From contig CAJTKK010000011.1 of NCBI GenBank assembly GCA_910576535.1, positions 1-64,000 on the forward strand: a DNA stretch of 64,000 nt, given 5' to 3'. The notes below the pieces were generated by a model, which was not told the origin of the DNA, ran no database searches, and saw only the letters and a list, made by a program, of their open reading frames with translations. A program made the position numbers and the translations under genes. This DNA comes from an uncultured Lachnospiraceae bacterium (GTDB lineage: Bacteria; Bacillota; Clostridia; Lachnospirales; Lachnospiraceae). Positions within the stretch are counted from its first letter, which is position 1. Every line of letters begins with the position of its first letter. Below are positions 18,463-27,266 of the stretch, one piece after another.

Positions 18463-18495
18463 ATTTTGATATTTAAATAATTTGATACTCAAATT
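18463..18495 (-). promoter_or_regulatory. Tandem FabT-like operator sites
   Basis: The perfect palindrome AATTTGA-TAC-TCAAATT (18479-18495) closely fits the FabT (MarR-family fatty acid repressor) site ANTTTGATTATCAAATT. A second, weaker copy, ATTTTGATATTTAAAT, abuts it at 18463-18478. Both lie just downstream of the predicted start of transcription, where binding would block the carboxyltransferase promoter. Confidence 0.65.
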
Positions 18496-18506
18496 ATATG
18501 TGAATT

Positions 18507-18534
18507 ATTATATCATAATGCAGATTTTTTGCAA
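18507..18534 (-). promoter_or_regulatory. Sigma-A promoter of carboxyltransferase gene
   Basis: The minus strand reads TTGCAA (18534-18529), 16 bases, TATAAT (18512-18507). Transcription would start near 18500, leaving a leader of about 115 bases that contains the FabT-like sites. Confidence 0.65.
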
Positions 18535-18536
18535 GA

Positions 18537-18585
18537 CCAAAAATCCCGGATACTGTCTCTTCCAAAAGAAAACAGTATCCGGGAT
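18537..18585 (-). terminator. Terminator of glf
   Basis: 14-bp perfect stem ATCCCGGATACTGT/ACAGTATCCGGGAT (18543-18556 and 18572-18585), followed on the minus strand by TTTTTGG. It overlaps the upstream edge of the carboxyltransferase promoter. Confidence 0.88.
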
Positions 18586-18611
18586 CCCCGCACAGGACAG
18601 ATGCATTAGGG

Positions 18612-19733
18612 TCAGGCAAAATATTGCGCTTCCGCTTCCGCCATATCCAGCGCTGCCCCAATTACCTTATCCATATCATAATATTTGTATTGTCCAAGCC
18701 GGCCGCCAAAAAGAACGTTTTCTTCCTTTTGCGCCAGCTTCTTATATTCTCGAAAAAGTTTTTCATTCCGTTCATCATTTACCGGGTAGTATGGTTCATC
18801 GCCTGGCTGCCATTGGGCAGGATATTCTTTCGTAATAACCGTTCCAGGCTGAACGCCAAATTCAAAATGTTTGTGTTCAATAATTCTGGTATAAGGCACA
18901 CTGCGCTGCGTATAATTTACTACCGCATTTCCCTGGTAATTGCCGCAGTCCGGCATCTCTTCCTGTTCAAACCTTAAAGAACGGTATTCCAAGCTTCCCA
19001 GCTCATAGTTAAAATATTCATCAATCATACCTGTATAAAGTATTTTGCCGAATACAATGCCTTTCTTCCCGCATTTTTCCAAAAAGCCTTTATACTCCGT
19101 GCCAGTGTAAACCTCTATTCCTTCCAGCATTTTTTCTACAACCGCCGTATAGCCTCCCACGGGGATCCCCTGATATAAATCATCAAAATAATTATTGTCA
19201 TACGTAAAACGCAACGGTATCCTTTTAATAATGAAAGCCGGAAGCTCCTTACAGGAACGGCCCCATTGCTTTTCCGTATATCCTTTGATCAATTTCTCAT
19301 AAACATCTTTGCCCGCTAAGGATAAAGCCTGTTCTTCCAGATTCTCCGGCTCAGAAATACCCGATTCCCGTATCTGCCTGTCAATAATTGCTTTCGCCTC
19401 TGCCGGAGTCCTAATGCCCCACATTCTGCTGAATGTATTCATATTAAAAGGAAGGTTATAAAGTTCGTCCCCATAGACCGCTACCGGGGAATTCACAAAG
19501 CGGTTAAACTCTGCATACTGTCCAATATACTCCCATATCCGTTTATCCGATGTATGAAAAATATGCGCCCCATACCTGTGTACTTGGATCCCTAAGATCT
19601 CTTCCGTGTAAATATTACCCGCCACATGGTTTCTCTTGTCTATTACCAGGCAAGTTTTCCCTTTCTTCTTCATCTCAGATGCAAAAACAGAGCCAAACAG
19701 GCCGGCGCCTACAATCAGATAATCATAACGCAT
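18612..19733 (-). CDS. glf: UDP-galactopyranose mutase
   Basis: Flavoenzyme converting UDP-galactopyranose to UDP-galactofuranose, the donor for Galf in surface glycans. 373 residues from ATG 19733, which has GGAAGGA upstream and gives the canonical MRYDYLIVGAGLFGS start with the FAD-binding GxGxxG (residues 9-14). Other family marks are NHVAGNIYTEE, HRYGAHIFHT and the C-terminal GGRLGQYKYYDMDKVIGAAL. It lies 19 bases downstream of a small XRE regulator and ends at a strong terminator. The glycan island 11 kb away may use its product. Confidence 0.96.
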   Translation of the reverse strand: MRYDYLIVGAGLFGSVFASEMKKKGKTCLVIDKRNHVAGNIYTEEILGIQVHRYGAHIFHTSDKRIWEYIGQYAEFNRFVNSPVAVYGDELYNLPFNMNTFSRMWGIRTPAEAKAIIDRQIRESGISEPENLEEQALSLAGKDVYEKLIKGYTEKQWGRSCKELPAFIIKRIPLRFTYDNNYFDDLYQGIPVGGYTAVVEKMLEGIEVYTGTEYKGFLEKCGKKGIVFGKILYTGMIDEYFNYELGSLEYRSLRFEQEEMPDCGNYQGNAVVNYTQRSVPYTRIIEHKHFEFGVQPGTVITKEYPAQWQPGDEPYYPVNDERNEKLFREYKKLAQKEENVLFGGRLGQYKYYDMDKVIGAALDMAEAEAQYFA

Positions 19734-19752
19734 AATGTAATCCTTCCCGGTT

Positions 19753-20091
19753 CTATTCTTTAATCTGGTATTTCTCCAGTTGCACATAATCGTCCATCAT
19801 TTCAAGAATCTTTTTACGTCCTGTCTTGTTCAGCCTGACATAATACTGCATTACCCTGTTCTCCAAAATCTTCTCCCCTAAGCTTGCCCCCTTTTCTAAA
19901 GATGTAAAATCTACCGGATTTAAGTTCAGTTTGTCGCACATCTTAATCACTGTCCCATACGCCATGCCCTCGATCCCTCTATCTAATGCCGTAACCAACG
20001 TGCTGTAAGGTATTTGCATTTCAAGTGCAAATTGGCGTACACTTTTATACTGTGATAAAATTTCCCGCTTTAAGATCTCTGCTTTTGTCAT
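19753..20091 (-). CDS. Small XRE/Cro-type HTH regulator
   Basis: A 112-residue predicted DNA-binding protein. The helix-turn-helix spans about residues 15-62 (SVRQFALEMQIPYSTLVTAL, then GTVIKMCDKLNLNPVDF); the C-terminal 40 residues form a helical, basic then acidic tail. AGGAGG precedes ATG 20091. It is promoter-proximal to glf in a two-gene unit, so it may control its own promoter. Confidence 0.75.
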   Translation of the reverse strand: MTKAEILKREILSQYKSVRQFALEMQIPYSTLVTALDRGIEGMAYGTVIKMCDKLNLNPVDFTSLEKGASLGEKILENRVMQYYVRLNKTGRKKILEMMDDYVQLEKYQIKE

Positions 20092-20180
20092 ACTTATACT
20101 TCCTCCTACTGCTTTTGTTTCTTTTTGGTTCTTTTAAGTCGCTAACGCTACTGCCCTTCTCCAGTTCCCCAGATGTTTTT

Positions 20181-20209
20181 ATTATAGCACATACACATTT
20201 TTGCGTCAT
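20181..20209 (-). promoter_or_regulatory. Sigma-A promoter of XRE-glf unit
   Basis: The minus strand reads ATGACG (20209-20204), 17 bases, TATAAT (20186-20181), giving a leader of about 80 bases. Confidence 0.7.
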
Positions 20210-20278
20210 GGACTTTTTAAAATGTATAAAAAAAATTAAGAATACTTAATAAATTATCACATTTTTATATTAAAAGAA

Positions 20279-20338
20279 CCCCTATTGAATTTTTTTTGTA
20301 AAAATTATATCACAAAAATTTTTTTTCATCAATAGGGG
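20279..20338 (-). terminator. AT-rich inverted repeat after SIR2 operon, possible terminator
   Basis: CCCCTATTGA/TCAATAGGGG arms (20279-20288 and 20329-20338) flank an AT-rich interior with a further TTTTTGT/ACAAAAA pairing. On the minus strand it is followed by TTCTTTTAAT, a weak T-tract. It lies 130 bases beyond the last SIR2-like gene. The rest of the gap 20092-20470 is AT-rich with only the XRE promoter. Confidence 0.45.
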
Positions 20339-20470
20339 ATAAAGAAATGAAAATAGGAAAATAAACGTACAAACATCAGAAAATATTTGTGATTATGTAT
20401 TATAAAACCATATTATAAGAAAACCCTTTTCCCGTCAAGAAAATATGCCTAATTGTCATAAATATTCTTT

Positions 20471-23455
20471 TTATATGCTTATGCGCATATCTTTTCCAAG
20501 ACGGTTTTTCTTCCCCGCCTCTACCTTTTCCTCTGCTTCTTCATGGAACCTTCCTACTATTGCGCTGCTCCAGTCGTCGTTCAGATAATCGTACAAATCC
20601 TTTGACACTTTATAAAAGCATAAAGGGCTTCTGTTTTTCTCCCCTATCTCATGAAAGTCTTCCACATTTCCCATGCTCTGAAGGACATCTGCAATCCCAT
20701 GCAGATCCCCATTGCTGCGGTATAAGACATAAGCTTCCATCAGCATATTGTAACATTGTTCTCTCAGGCTTTCCTTATCTTTGCCATCCTCTATGGACTT
20801 CCCTTTCTGGCAGTATAAGTCTGCCATATTTCTCATCACATCAGCTCTTTGTATCCAGAACTTATAAGGGTATTTCCCATAATATGACAGCGCCATCCCG
20901 TAATGCTCTTCCGCCCTCTTATAACTTTCCTTTTCCTCCCTGCTGATTTCTTTCCGGTCGCTGTACTGTCTGTTTTCCCAGTGAAATTGGCTCATTTTAA
21001 AATAATATTCCCCTTTTAGATGATCCCACTCAGCCCAGATTTCCTCATAGCTGCTGCCCAGCAGGCTTTCCCTCGTCCTGATAAGCCGCCGTGCGTATTC
21101 CAGGCTGTTATTCATTTTTTTCAGCATACTCTTTTGTTCGCTGCAGTCAGCCTCTTTCTTCCGGCAGCGTTCAATTTCCAGAATCGAACTAAGCCGCCCA
21201 TAGATCCTCGCCTTTAATAAACAAATCTGTATTCTTTGCTCGAATATCTGTTCCGGCGTTTCATCCCGTTTCCACTTCCCCTTCTTTTCCTCCCTGTCAA
21301 TAAGATTTTCCGCCTCTATACACTTGCCGATTGCCTGATTCTGGTTTTCCTTTTTATAAGACTGGCTCTCTATTAGGCTTTCCGTTTGAAGGAGCATCAC
21401 CTCGTCCAAAAGCGCCTTTCTGCTTTCTTTCCTGTTTTCTGTCTCTAAGGCTTCACTCGCTTTTGCAAAACAATCTTTTATTTCTTCCCTCAATATTCCA
21501 CGGTCTCTTGGGATAGCCCGGCTTTCCCTGAGAAGATAATACAACATAGCCGGTTCCCACTGTTTTCTTCCGCTCTCCAGTTTTCTCATATTGTTAATAA
21601 TTTCCGGCATTTCCGTCTGTAAAAGGGAATGAAGCTGTTTGTACCCTTCACTTTTATCACGCAAAATATGATGCATTTTCACAAACATTTCTTCCAATTT
21701 TTCTTTTTCCTTCTCTTTATCCCCCTCATTGATCAGGGTACTGTCAAGCGGGTAAAAATAGCCTTCTCCCGGCTGCCGGCATCTTTCTTTTATAATATTT
21801 TTAAATTTCTTTTTATAAGGGTTGGTACCGGCAGTCCTCATCACATTATCCGCATGGAACATCCTTTCATGCAGATTTTTCCGATGATGGCGCTTTACAT
21901 AAATACCGCTGTTCGTAAGCTGTATCCCGGCCCGTTTCCACTTTTTCAGTTCTTCCTCATCTTTGGATAAAAGCATTAAAAAACCGAACGGAAAACCGCT
22001 CCCGTAAAATGAAAGTATCTGATGAAGATATCTGCTCCTTGCGCTTAGTCTTTCATTCAGCATATTCCTTGTCACCATCTCATAGAATTCCCCCGGGGTT
22101 CTCTCTCCCCTTTTTGGCCCTCCGTCATTATTCAGGCAGGCTTTCTCCGCAAAGGAAAAGATCTCCTCTAAATCATAGAAATCGGCTACATTATTGGCAG
22201 CCACCGCCAACTGTTCTATACTTTTTTTATTCCATTGCTTATGACTTCTGCCGTTCTCCCCAAATCCCAGGATTTTCACTTTCAGAATATTCATTTCTTT
22301 TTCGTTTTTCAGGAATTCGTTATGAGAACGCCTGTTATAAAATAATTCAAACTGCTCCAAAGCCATCCTCTGATCCAACGTTCCGTTATTTTCAGCATCT
22401 TCCCCTATCTCCCGGGAAATCCCCTCTTCCTTTCTGTACCCGCAGGCTTCCTCTCTGCAGGACGTCTTATTTGCTTCTTTACGTAAGTCCTTTATCTGTT
22501 TTTCCAGTTTCCTGCCAAACTCTTTTATGCCTCCCTCCCCGGCCTTCACCGGCTTTATATGATACCGGGCAAGCTCTCCTTCCCCCGTCCCTTCTTCATC
22601 CAACAAATACCGCTCCACATCCCCCGGCTCTTCTTCCAGCAATTTCAATATCCCTTCCGCATGGGATAACGGCCCTTCCTTCCCCAGGTCCATTCCTACA
22701 AATAATAAATTTTTTGTACGGAATATTTTTTTTAAAAAAAGATGTGCATTGGATTTTTCCGAATAGCATTCCTCAAAATCCTTTTCGGACAGCAGCATTT
22801 TATATGGGTTCTTCCTGCTGCCATAGAGTTTTACCAGAATATGGGCTTTATCCCTGATATCCTTATCCTCCCTGGAAGCCAGGTCCCAAGCCCTGACCCC
22901 CTTATCCTTAATCCATCTGTCCCATTCCTCCGACACCTCTAAGTTATATGGGGTAAATACGGTATCGTCTACCGGCATGGATTTTTCATATTCCAAAAAT
23001 GCTTCTATTGTCTCATCCTGACAGGTCGTCAAAATAATCCCCGGGAATATCTTCAGAATATCCCCCAGCTCTGCAGGGGCGTTGCTGATATTTATTTTTT
23101 CTCTTTTCACCAGCTCCTTTGCGTAACGCTCCCTCCATTTCATCTGCGCTTCCCCGACTTCATCCAGAAAGCTTGCCCCATCCCACCGGTTACCGAACAG
23201 AATGCCGGAAAGGCCAGTATAATCCCCTCCCTGCACCGCTTTCATAATTTTTGTTTTCACAAGAGGATCCGTCTCTTTTTCCCGGCTTGCTTCTATTGCT
23301 AAATCAGAAAACAGCTTTTTACGGTTATTTAATTGATCATAGGATATCCTGTCCCCCAGAAAAAGAACCCATTTTGAAGCATCGTCTAAAATCCTGCCTG
23401 CAAACTCTTTTATGCTGATAACCCCTGGCTTGTCATCCATCTCATTTTCCCCCAT
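20471..23455 (-). CDS. Large SIR2-like pseudoenzyme with helical repeat C-terminus
   Basis: A 994-residue protein not recognised as a named family. Its N-terminal 260 residues align in motif order with the SIR2 domain of the adjacent upstream gene, but key residues differ. GAGIS is replaced by GDRIS (34-38), the catalytic Asn of TTNYD by Cys (TTCQD, C145), and the catalytic His of KVHGS by Tyr (KLYGS, Y211); the closing FVGMDL (252-257) is kept. It is probably NAD-binding at most, not an NADase. The rest is charged, helical, and TPR-like near 860-975. ATG 23440 (GGGGGA upstream) is an alternative start. It follows the active SIR2 gene by 6 bases, so the two are translationally coupled. Confidence 0.72.
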   Translation of the reverse strand: MGENEMDDKPGVISIKEFAGRILDDASKWVLFLGDRISYDQLNNRKKLFSDLAIEASREKETDPLVKTKIMKAVQGGDYTGLSGILFGNRWDGASFLDEVGEAQMKWRERYAKELVKREKINISNAPAELGDILKIFPGIILTTCQDETIEAFLEYEKSMPVDDTVFTPYNLEVSEEWDRWIKDKGVRAWDLASREDKDIRDKAHILVKLYGSRKNPYKMLLSEKDFEECYSEKSNAHLFLKKIFRTKNLLFVGMDLGKEGPLSHAEGILKLLEEEPGDVERYLLDEEGTGEGELARYHIKPVKAGEGGIKEFGRKLEKQIKDLRKEANKTSCREEACGYRKEEGISREIGEDAENNGTLDQRMALEQFELFYNRRSHNEFLKNEKEMNILKVKILGFGENGRSHKQWNKKSIEQLAVAANNVADFYDLEEIFSFAEKACLNNDGGPKRGERTPGEFYEMVTRNMLNERLSARSRYLHQILSFYGSGFPFGFLMLLSKDEEELKKWKRAGIQLTNSGIYVKRHHRKNLHERMFHADNVMRTAGTNPYKKKFKNIIKERCRQPGEGYFYPLDSTLINEGDKEKEKEKLEEMFVKMHHILRDKSEGYKQLHSLLQTEMPEIINNMRKLESGRKQWEPAMLYYLLRESRAIPRDRGILREEIKDCFAKASEALETENRKESRKALLDEVMLLQTESLIESQSYKKENQNQAIGKCIEAENLIDREEKKGKWKRDETPEQIFEQRIQICLLKARIYGRLSSILEIERCRKKEADCSEQKSMLKKMNNSLEYARRLIRTRESLLGSSYEEIWAEWDHLKGEYYFKMSQFHWENRQYSDRKEISREEKESYKRAEEHYGMALSYYGKYPYKFWIQRADVMRNMADLYCQKGKSIEDGKDKESLREQCYNMLMEAYVLYRSNGDLHGIADVLQSMGNVEDFHEIGEKNRSPLCFYKVSKDLYDYLNDDWSSAIVGRFHEEAEEKVEAGKKNRLGKDMRISI

Positions 23456-23461
23456 GCCTTT

Positions 23462-26400
23462 TCATCTCAATTCAGAAATCGCCTTGTCAATCTCCCCTGC
23501 CTTGATTTCGTTCCCCTGGCTCTTCCATATTTCTTTGCTTTCCATCCACTTGCTCAATGCCATATATTTATGTTTTTCATCCCTGCAGTCCTTATATCCA
23601 TATCCAAAATAATCCAAGGTATCCGCCAGCCCTCTTGTATCCCCAAGCCAGCGGAAACATTCCTCCGCAAGCCCGTAAAGCATTTCCACAGCTTCTATAT
23701 GTTCCTTTTTCTGCAGGGAATACCCAAGCCCCCGGTAAGCGGTTCCCATAGCCTGTATCACATTAGCGAACCCCCTCCAGTTAATATACCCGCAATAAGA
23801 AATAAACGACTGGGCATAACAGCTTGCCGAAGCATAGACCCAATGCCCCTTGCTGTTCTTCATCCCTCCTTCTCTTTCTACTGTATAAAATTTGTCTCTT
23901 CCTATTTCCCTTTCACAGATGCAATACATTTTGCCTTCATAAGTTTCCTTAAACCTTTCAATCAGATCGCCCATGCATTTTAATATATAGGCAATTCCCA
24001 TCTTGTTCTCCACCTCATAATATATTTTCACGGCTTTATTGTAATATCCTGCTATTTCGTCAAATTTCTCTTTTCCATAATTCCTTTTCTCACACGCTTC
24101 TGCAAACAGGATTTCCCCCATCCGCTGATTATAATCGGCTTCTCTCCATTTATCCCGGATGCGTTGATAGATTTTTTCCGCCTCTTCCATAGCCTTCATG
24201 CTGTCGCTGCCTGAGCCTATATAAGCATTGCTGATTAACAATGCGCTTGCCCTGATTCTAAGGCTTTTCCGGTACGCCTCGGGCAGACCCGTAAACGCCG
24301 TCAGCATCTGTTCATCACAAAGCTGCAGTGACTGGCTGTAGTAATAAGCTGCTTCTCTTTTCCTTCCCAGCAGTCTCTGGATATCCCCCATTACCCGATT
24401 CAAGTTAGCCAGTTTATAAAGCTGGTTCTCCTCAATATGCCCCATTGCCTGCAACATCTGACGCACGAGAGGATACGCATAATTAGGCACATAATGGAAG
24501 TAGTGCAAAAAGCAATATCCAATCTCCGCCACTTCCTTTTTCTTTTTCCCGTCCATATCCGCCCTGGAAAGATAAGTGCTGAGGAAACTGATTACCATTT
24601 TTATTTCATAATGAAGGACTAAATTGAGCTTTTTATTTGTCCTCCTCTTATTGTCGTTATTAATCATCTCCCCTAACTGCCTTAAAAGTTCCAGGACATC
24701 CTCTTCCGGGTCCTGATCCGAAAATCCTGTTTCCATCTCCCCGCATACATACTTTCTGAGTTCCCCGTTATAATCGTCCATGGAATATCCCCTGAAGCAT
24801 TCCAGCCCCCCGTCACCCCCCTGGGTTTCTTTCACACTTTTCTTAAAATTATCACAAATCTCTATACAATTCTTATTCCGTTCTTCCTCCGCCAGCCTTG
24901 AGAAAAAATAATCCTCTACGCACACTATCATATTTTCCAATAAAATACGTTGTTTTTCATCGCCTGCCTCTTCACACAGCCCGGCATTTTTCATAAAAAC
25001 AATTGTTTTCTGGGATAATTCCTTTCCCTTATACGCTTCCCCGTTGCCATCCTGCAATATGCTGTCCAGAAAGACTTTCGGGAAAATACCCGGATAACTT
25101 CCCAGAATCCCCCATATCCACAGAATATTTTTCTCAATCGCTCTTTTTTCTTCCTCTGTTTTTTCCTCATATCTATGTTCATCCAGCAGATGTATCCACA
25201 AGATCCGGGCCAGGATCTGCCCCTCGCTGTCTCCTGGCTTATGATACAGTTCCCATTCGTCCAGGAGACCGGCTAAATCATTTTTGCTGTTCGCATATAT
25301 ACCCAGCAAATGGACGGAAGCCGCCTGGAAGCTTTGCCGTTCAAACAGTTCCCGGATAACATTTTTTTCTAAAAAGGAAATATTCCGGTACCGCTTTGAT
25401 GTACACGCGCTGAAAAATACTTTTTTTGCATCTTTCCGTCTCAATTCCCCTATAAACCATGTGTAGCAGGAGATTCCTTCCGGGTACTCACGGCAAGTAA
25501 AAACCACCCGCGTCTGATGGGATTTCCAATATTTGAGCATATGGGTAACCGCTTCCCACAGCCCAGCCCCCGTATCGGACTCTTTCAGTTTATCCAGGCA
25601 ATCCAGCACAAGTACGCTTCTCCAATAGCCGCTGCAGCGCTGCGCCGTCAGCTCCGCAACTGTCCTCCATTTTTCCTGTTCCGGTATATCCAGCCTTACA
25701 ATGTTCAAGCTTTGAAAAATCTGTATACAGAATTCCTCCCAGCTTTTACAGTTTGCCAAAGATATATTAAAAAACTGCATACTGTCTTTGTATGTCTTGC
25801 TCAGTTCTTGTATATTTGCGCAAAGAGTGCTTGTCCCCGAACCGACGCTCCCGATTACTGCAATCATGGGACATTCTTCTGCGGAATTCAGCAGGTTCCA
25901 TATCTGTCTGGCCTCTTCCAGATGGATGTAGCGGGGTTCTTTCTGCATCAGCCGTTCCCTTCTCGTATCCTCCAGATATTTTTTTAAATTGAACCTCTGA
26001 AACCGGTATTTATCCCATAATAGCTCCAGAGGCTGCGGGTAATACATTTTACGCCGGGAAAGATTCTCCAGCAAAAGCCCGAGGCAATAATTATGGAAAA
26101 TCTCTTCCCTCTCTTTTTTCCCTTCCATCAGTTCCGCCAAATCATCCTCATCGTAAAATATTGGGTATATGCCATAATTTTCTTCCAGTTCTTCCCTTTT
26201 CCTCCTCTGTTCTTCCTCCTTTGCCGGAGCCGGATAGAAAGCAAAATGCTGCATTTTATTCTCTTTCTTTAATTCTTTCATTTCATCCAATATCCGGTCT
26301 TCCCTCAGTCCGCACCCCATAAAAATCAATGTGCTTTTCTGGCAGATTTTCCTAAACAGCGCGGGCATTTCCCCCTGGTACGCCTTATCGTATTTTGCCC

Positions 26401-27253
26401 TTGACAGCGCAATATCGCTTACTTGCTCAATGCTGCCATGCACTTTTAACAACATGGGGATATCCGGTATCGTTACTCTGATCCCCAGGACATCCTCCCC
26501 GTTTTGCCTGCTTTTCATCTGCTCCAGCTTTGCTTCCACCGCCTGGAACAGCCAGCTTCTATGTTCCCTCTTTTCATCATAGGATTCATTTAAGTCCATA
26601 TACGAATAGCTGAAAATAGAAGGATAAAAATTTTCCAGCGCTTTATCATAATTTGTGGTAACCAGGATATCCGAGAACAATTCCGGGAAAAACCTTTGGT
26701 ATTCCGGCATCCTGCCGCTTTCCTTAAGCTTGGATACGGCAAAAGCCTCATACAGCGCTTTGGCCGCCTCCCGTTTTCTCTTCGGGCTTTCTTCTTCAAA
26801 CAGTTTGCGCATCTTTCTTAGAATCGCATTTCCCTCTTTGTTTTTGCCGTCCTCTTTGATGGGGAAGCTCTCGCAATTCTTCCGGAAAGATTTTTCATCA
26901 TCATCAAAGATGCATTCTGCAATCTCCTCCATCCAATGAAACACTTTCCCTTTGCCTTCCGCCTGGCCGGAAGCTTTCCCATCCGGTTCCGGTTCCATGT
27001 ATTCCACATCGGGATTCTTTTCTTCTTTCAATGCCTTCCTGACAATATCCGCGCATTCCTCCGAAAAATTTTCTTCCACAATTTCCGTCAGAAGATCGTC
27101 CCATACCGGATAGCACCAAGCCGATATCCCCGCCCCGATAAAAGGCACCAACGGTTTTTCCGAGCAGCAAAGCATCTCCCAGTTTTTCTCGTTATCATGC
27201 TTCTCCATCATTTTCTCAAAAATTATTTTCCTGATCCTGATGCCGCTTTCCAT
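23462..27253 (-). CDS. SIR2 / P-loop NTPase-like / TPR protein (SIR2-STAND type)
   Basis: Predicted NAD+-consuming sensor of the kind seen in anti-phage defence. Residues 35-320 form a SIR2-like domain with GAGIS (40-44), TTNYD (N201), KVHGS (H272) and FMGCGL (311-316), so the catalytic residues are intact. A P-loop module follows: GSVGSGTST (468-476), Walker B VLVLDCLD (547-554) and a sensor-like VVFTCRE (583-589). The Walker A lysine is replaced by Thr474, so nucleotide hydrolysis is doubtful. The last 350 or so residues are TPR-like helical repeats, the usual ligand-sensing part. AGGGGGAGGG precedes ATG 27253. It lies 13 bases after the macro gene. The architecture resembles SIR2-STAND (Avs5-like) proteins. 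Confidence 0.78.
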   Translation of the reverse strand: MESGIRIRKIIFEKMMEKHDNEKNWEMLCCSEKPLVPFIGAGISAWCYPVWDDLLTEIVEENFSEECADIVRKALKEEKNPDVEYMEPEPDGKASGQAEGKGKVFHWMEEIAECIFDDDEKSFRKNCESFPIKEDGKNKEGNAILRKMRKLFEEESPKRKREAAKALYEAFAVSKLKESGRMPEYQRFFPELFSDILVTTNYDKALENFYPSIFSYSYMDLNESYDEKREHRSWLFQAVEAKLEQMKSRQNGEDVLGIRVTIPDIPMLLKVHGSIEQVSDIALSRAKYDKAYQGEMPALFRKICQKSTLIFMGCGLREDRILDEMKELKKENKMQHFAFYPAPAKEEEQRRKREELEENYGIYPIFYDEDDLAELMEGKKEREEIFHNYCLGLLLENLSRRKMYYPQPLELLWDKYRFQRFNLKKYLEDTRRERLMQKEPRYIHLEEARQIWNLLNSAEECPMIAVIGSVGSGTSTLCANIQELSKTYKDSMQFFNISLANCKSWEEFCIQIFQSLNIVRLDIPEQEKWRTVAELTAQRCSGYWRSVLVLDCLDKLKESDTGAGLWEAVTHMLKYWKSHQTRVVFTCREYPEGISCYTWFIGELRRKDAKKVFFSACTSKRYRNISFLEKNVIRELFERQSFQAASVHLLGIYANSKNDLAGLLDEWELYHKPGDSEGQILARILWIHLLDEHRYEEKTEEEKRAIEKNILWIWGILGSYPGIFPKVFLDSILQDGNGEAYKGKELSQKTIVFMKNAGLCEEAGDEKQRILLENMIVCVEDYFFSRLAEEERNKNCIEICDNFKKSVKETQGGDGGLECFRGYSMDDYNGELRKYVCGEMETGFSDQDPEEDVLELLRQLGEMINNDNKRRTNKKLNLVLHYEIKMVISFLSTYLSRADMDGKKKKEVAEIGYCFLHYFHYVPNYAYPLVRQMLQAMGHIEENQLYKLANLNRVMGDIQRLLGRKREAAYYYSQSLQLCDEQMLTAFTGLPEAYRKSLRIRASALLISNAYIGSGSDSMKAMEEAEKIYQRIRDKWREADYNQRMGEILFAEACEKRNYGKEKFDEIAGYYNKAVKIYYEVENKMGIAYILKCMGDLIERFKETYEGKMYCICEREIGRDKFYTVEREGGMKNSKGHWVYASASCYAQSFISYCGYINWRGFANVIQAMGTAYRGLGYSLQKKEHIEAVEMLYGLAEECFRWLGDTRGLADTLDYFGYGYKDCRDEKHKYMALSKWMESKEIWKSQGNEIKAGEIDKAISELR

Positions 27254-27266
27254 ATGCCCTCCCCCT

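Noticed and set aside
22009..22857. 282-codon plus-strand frame opposite the SIR2 pseudoenzyme
   Set aside because: Ser/Pro/Leu-rich translation typical of the reverse of Lys/Glu-rich coding sequence; no ribosome site.
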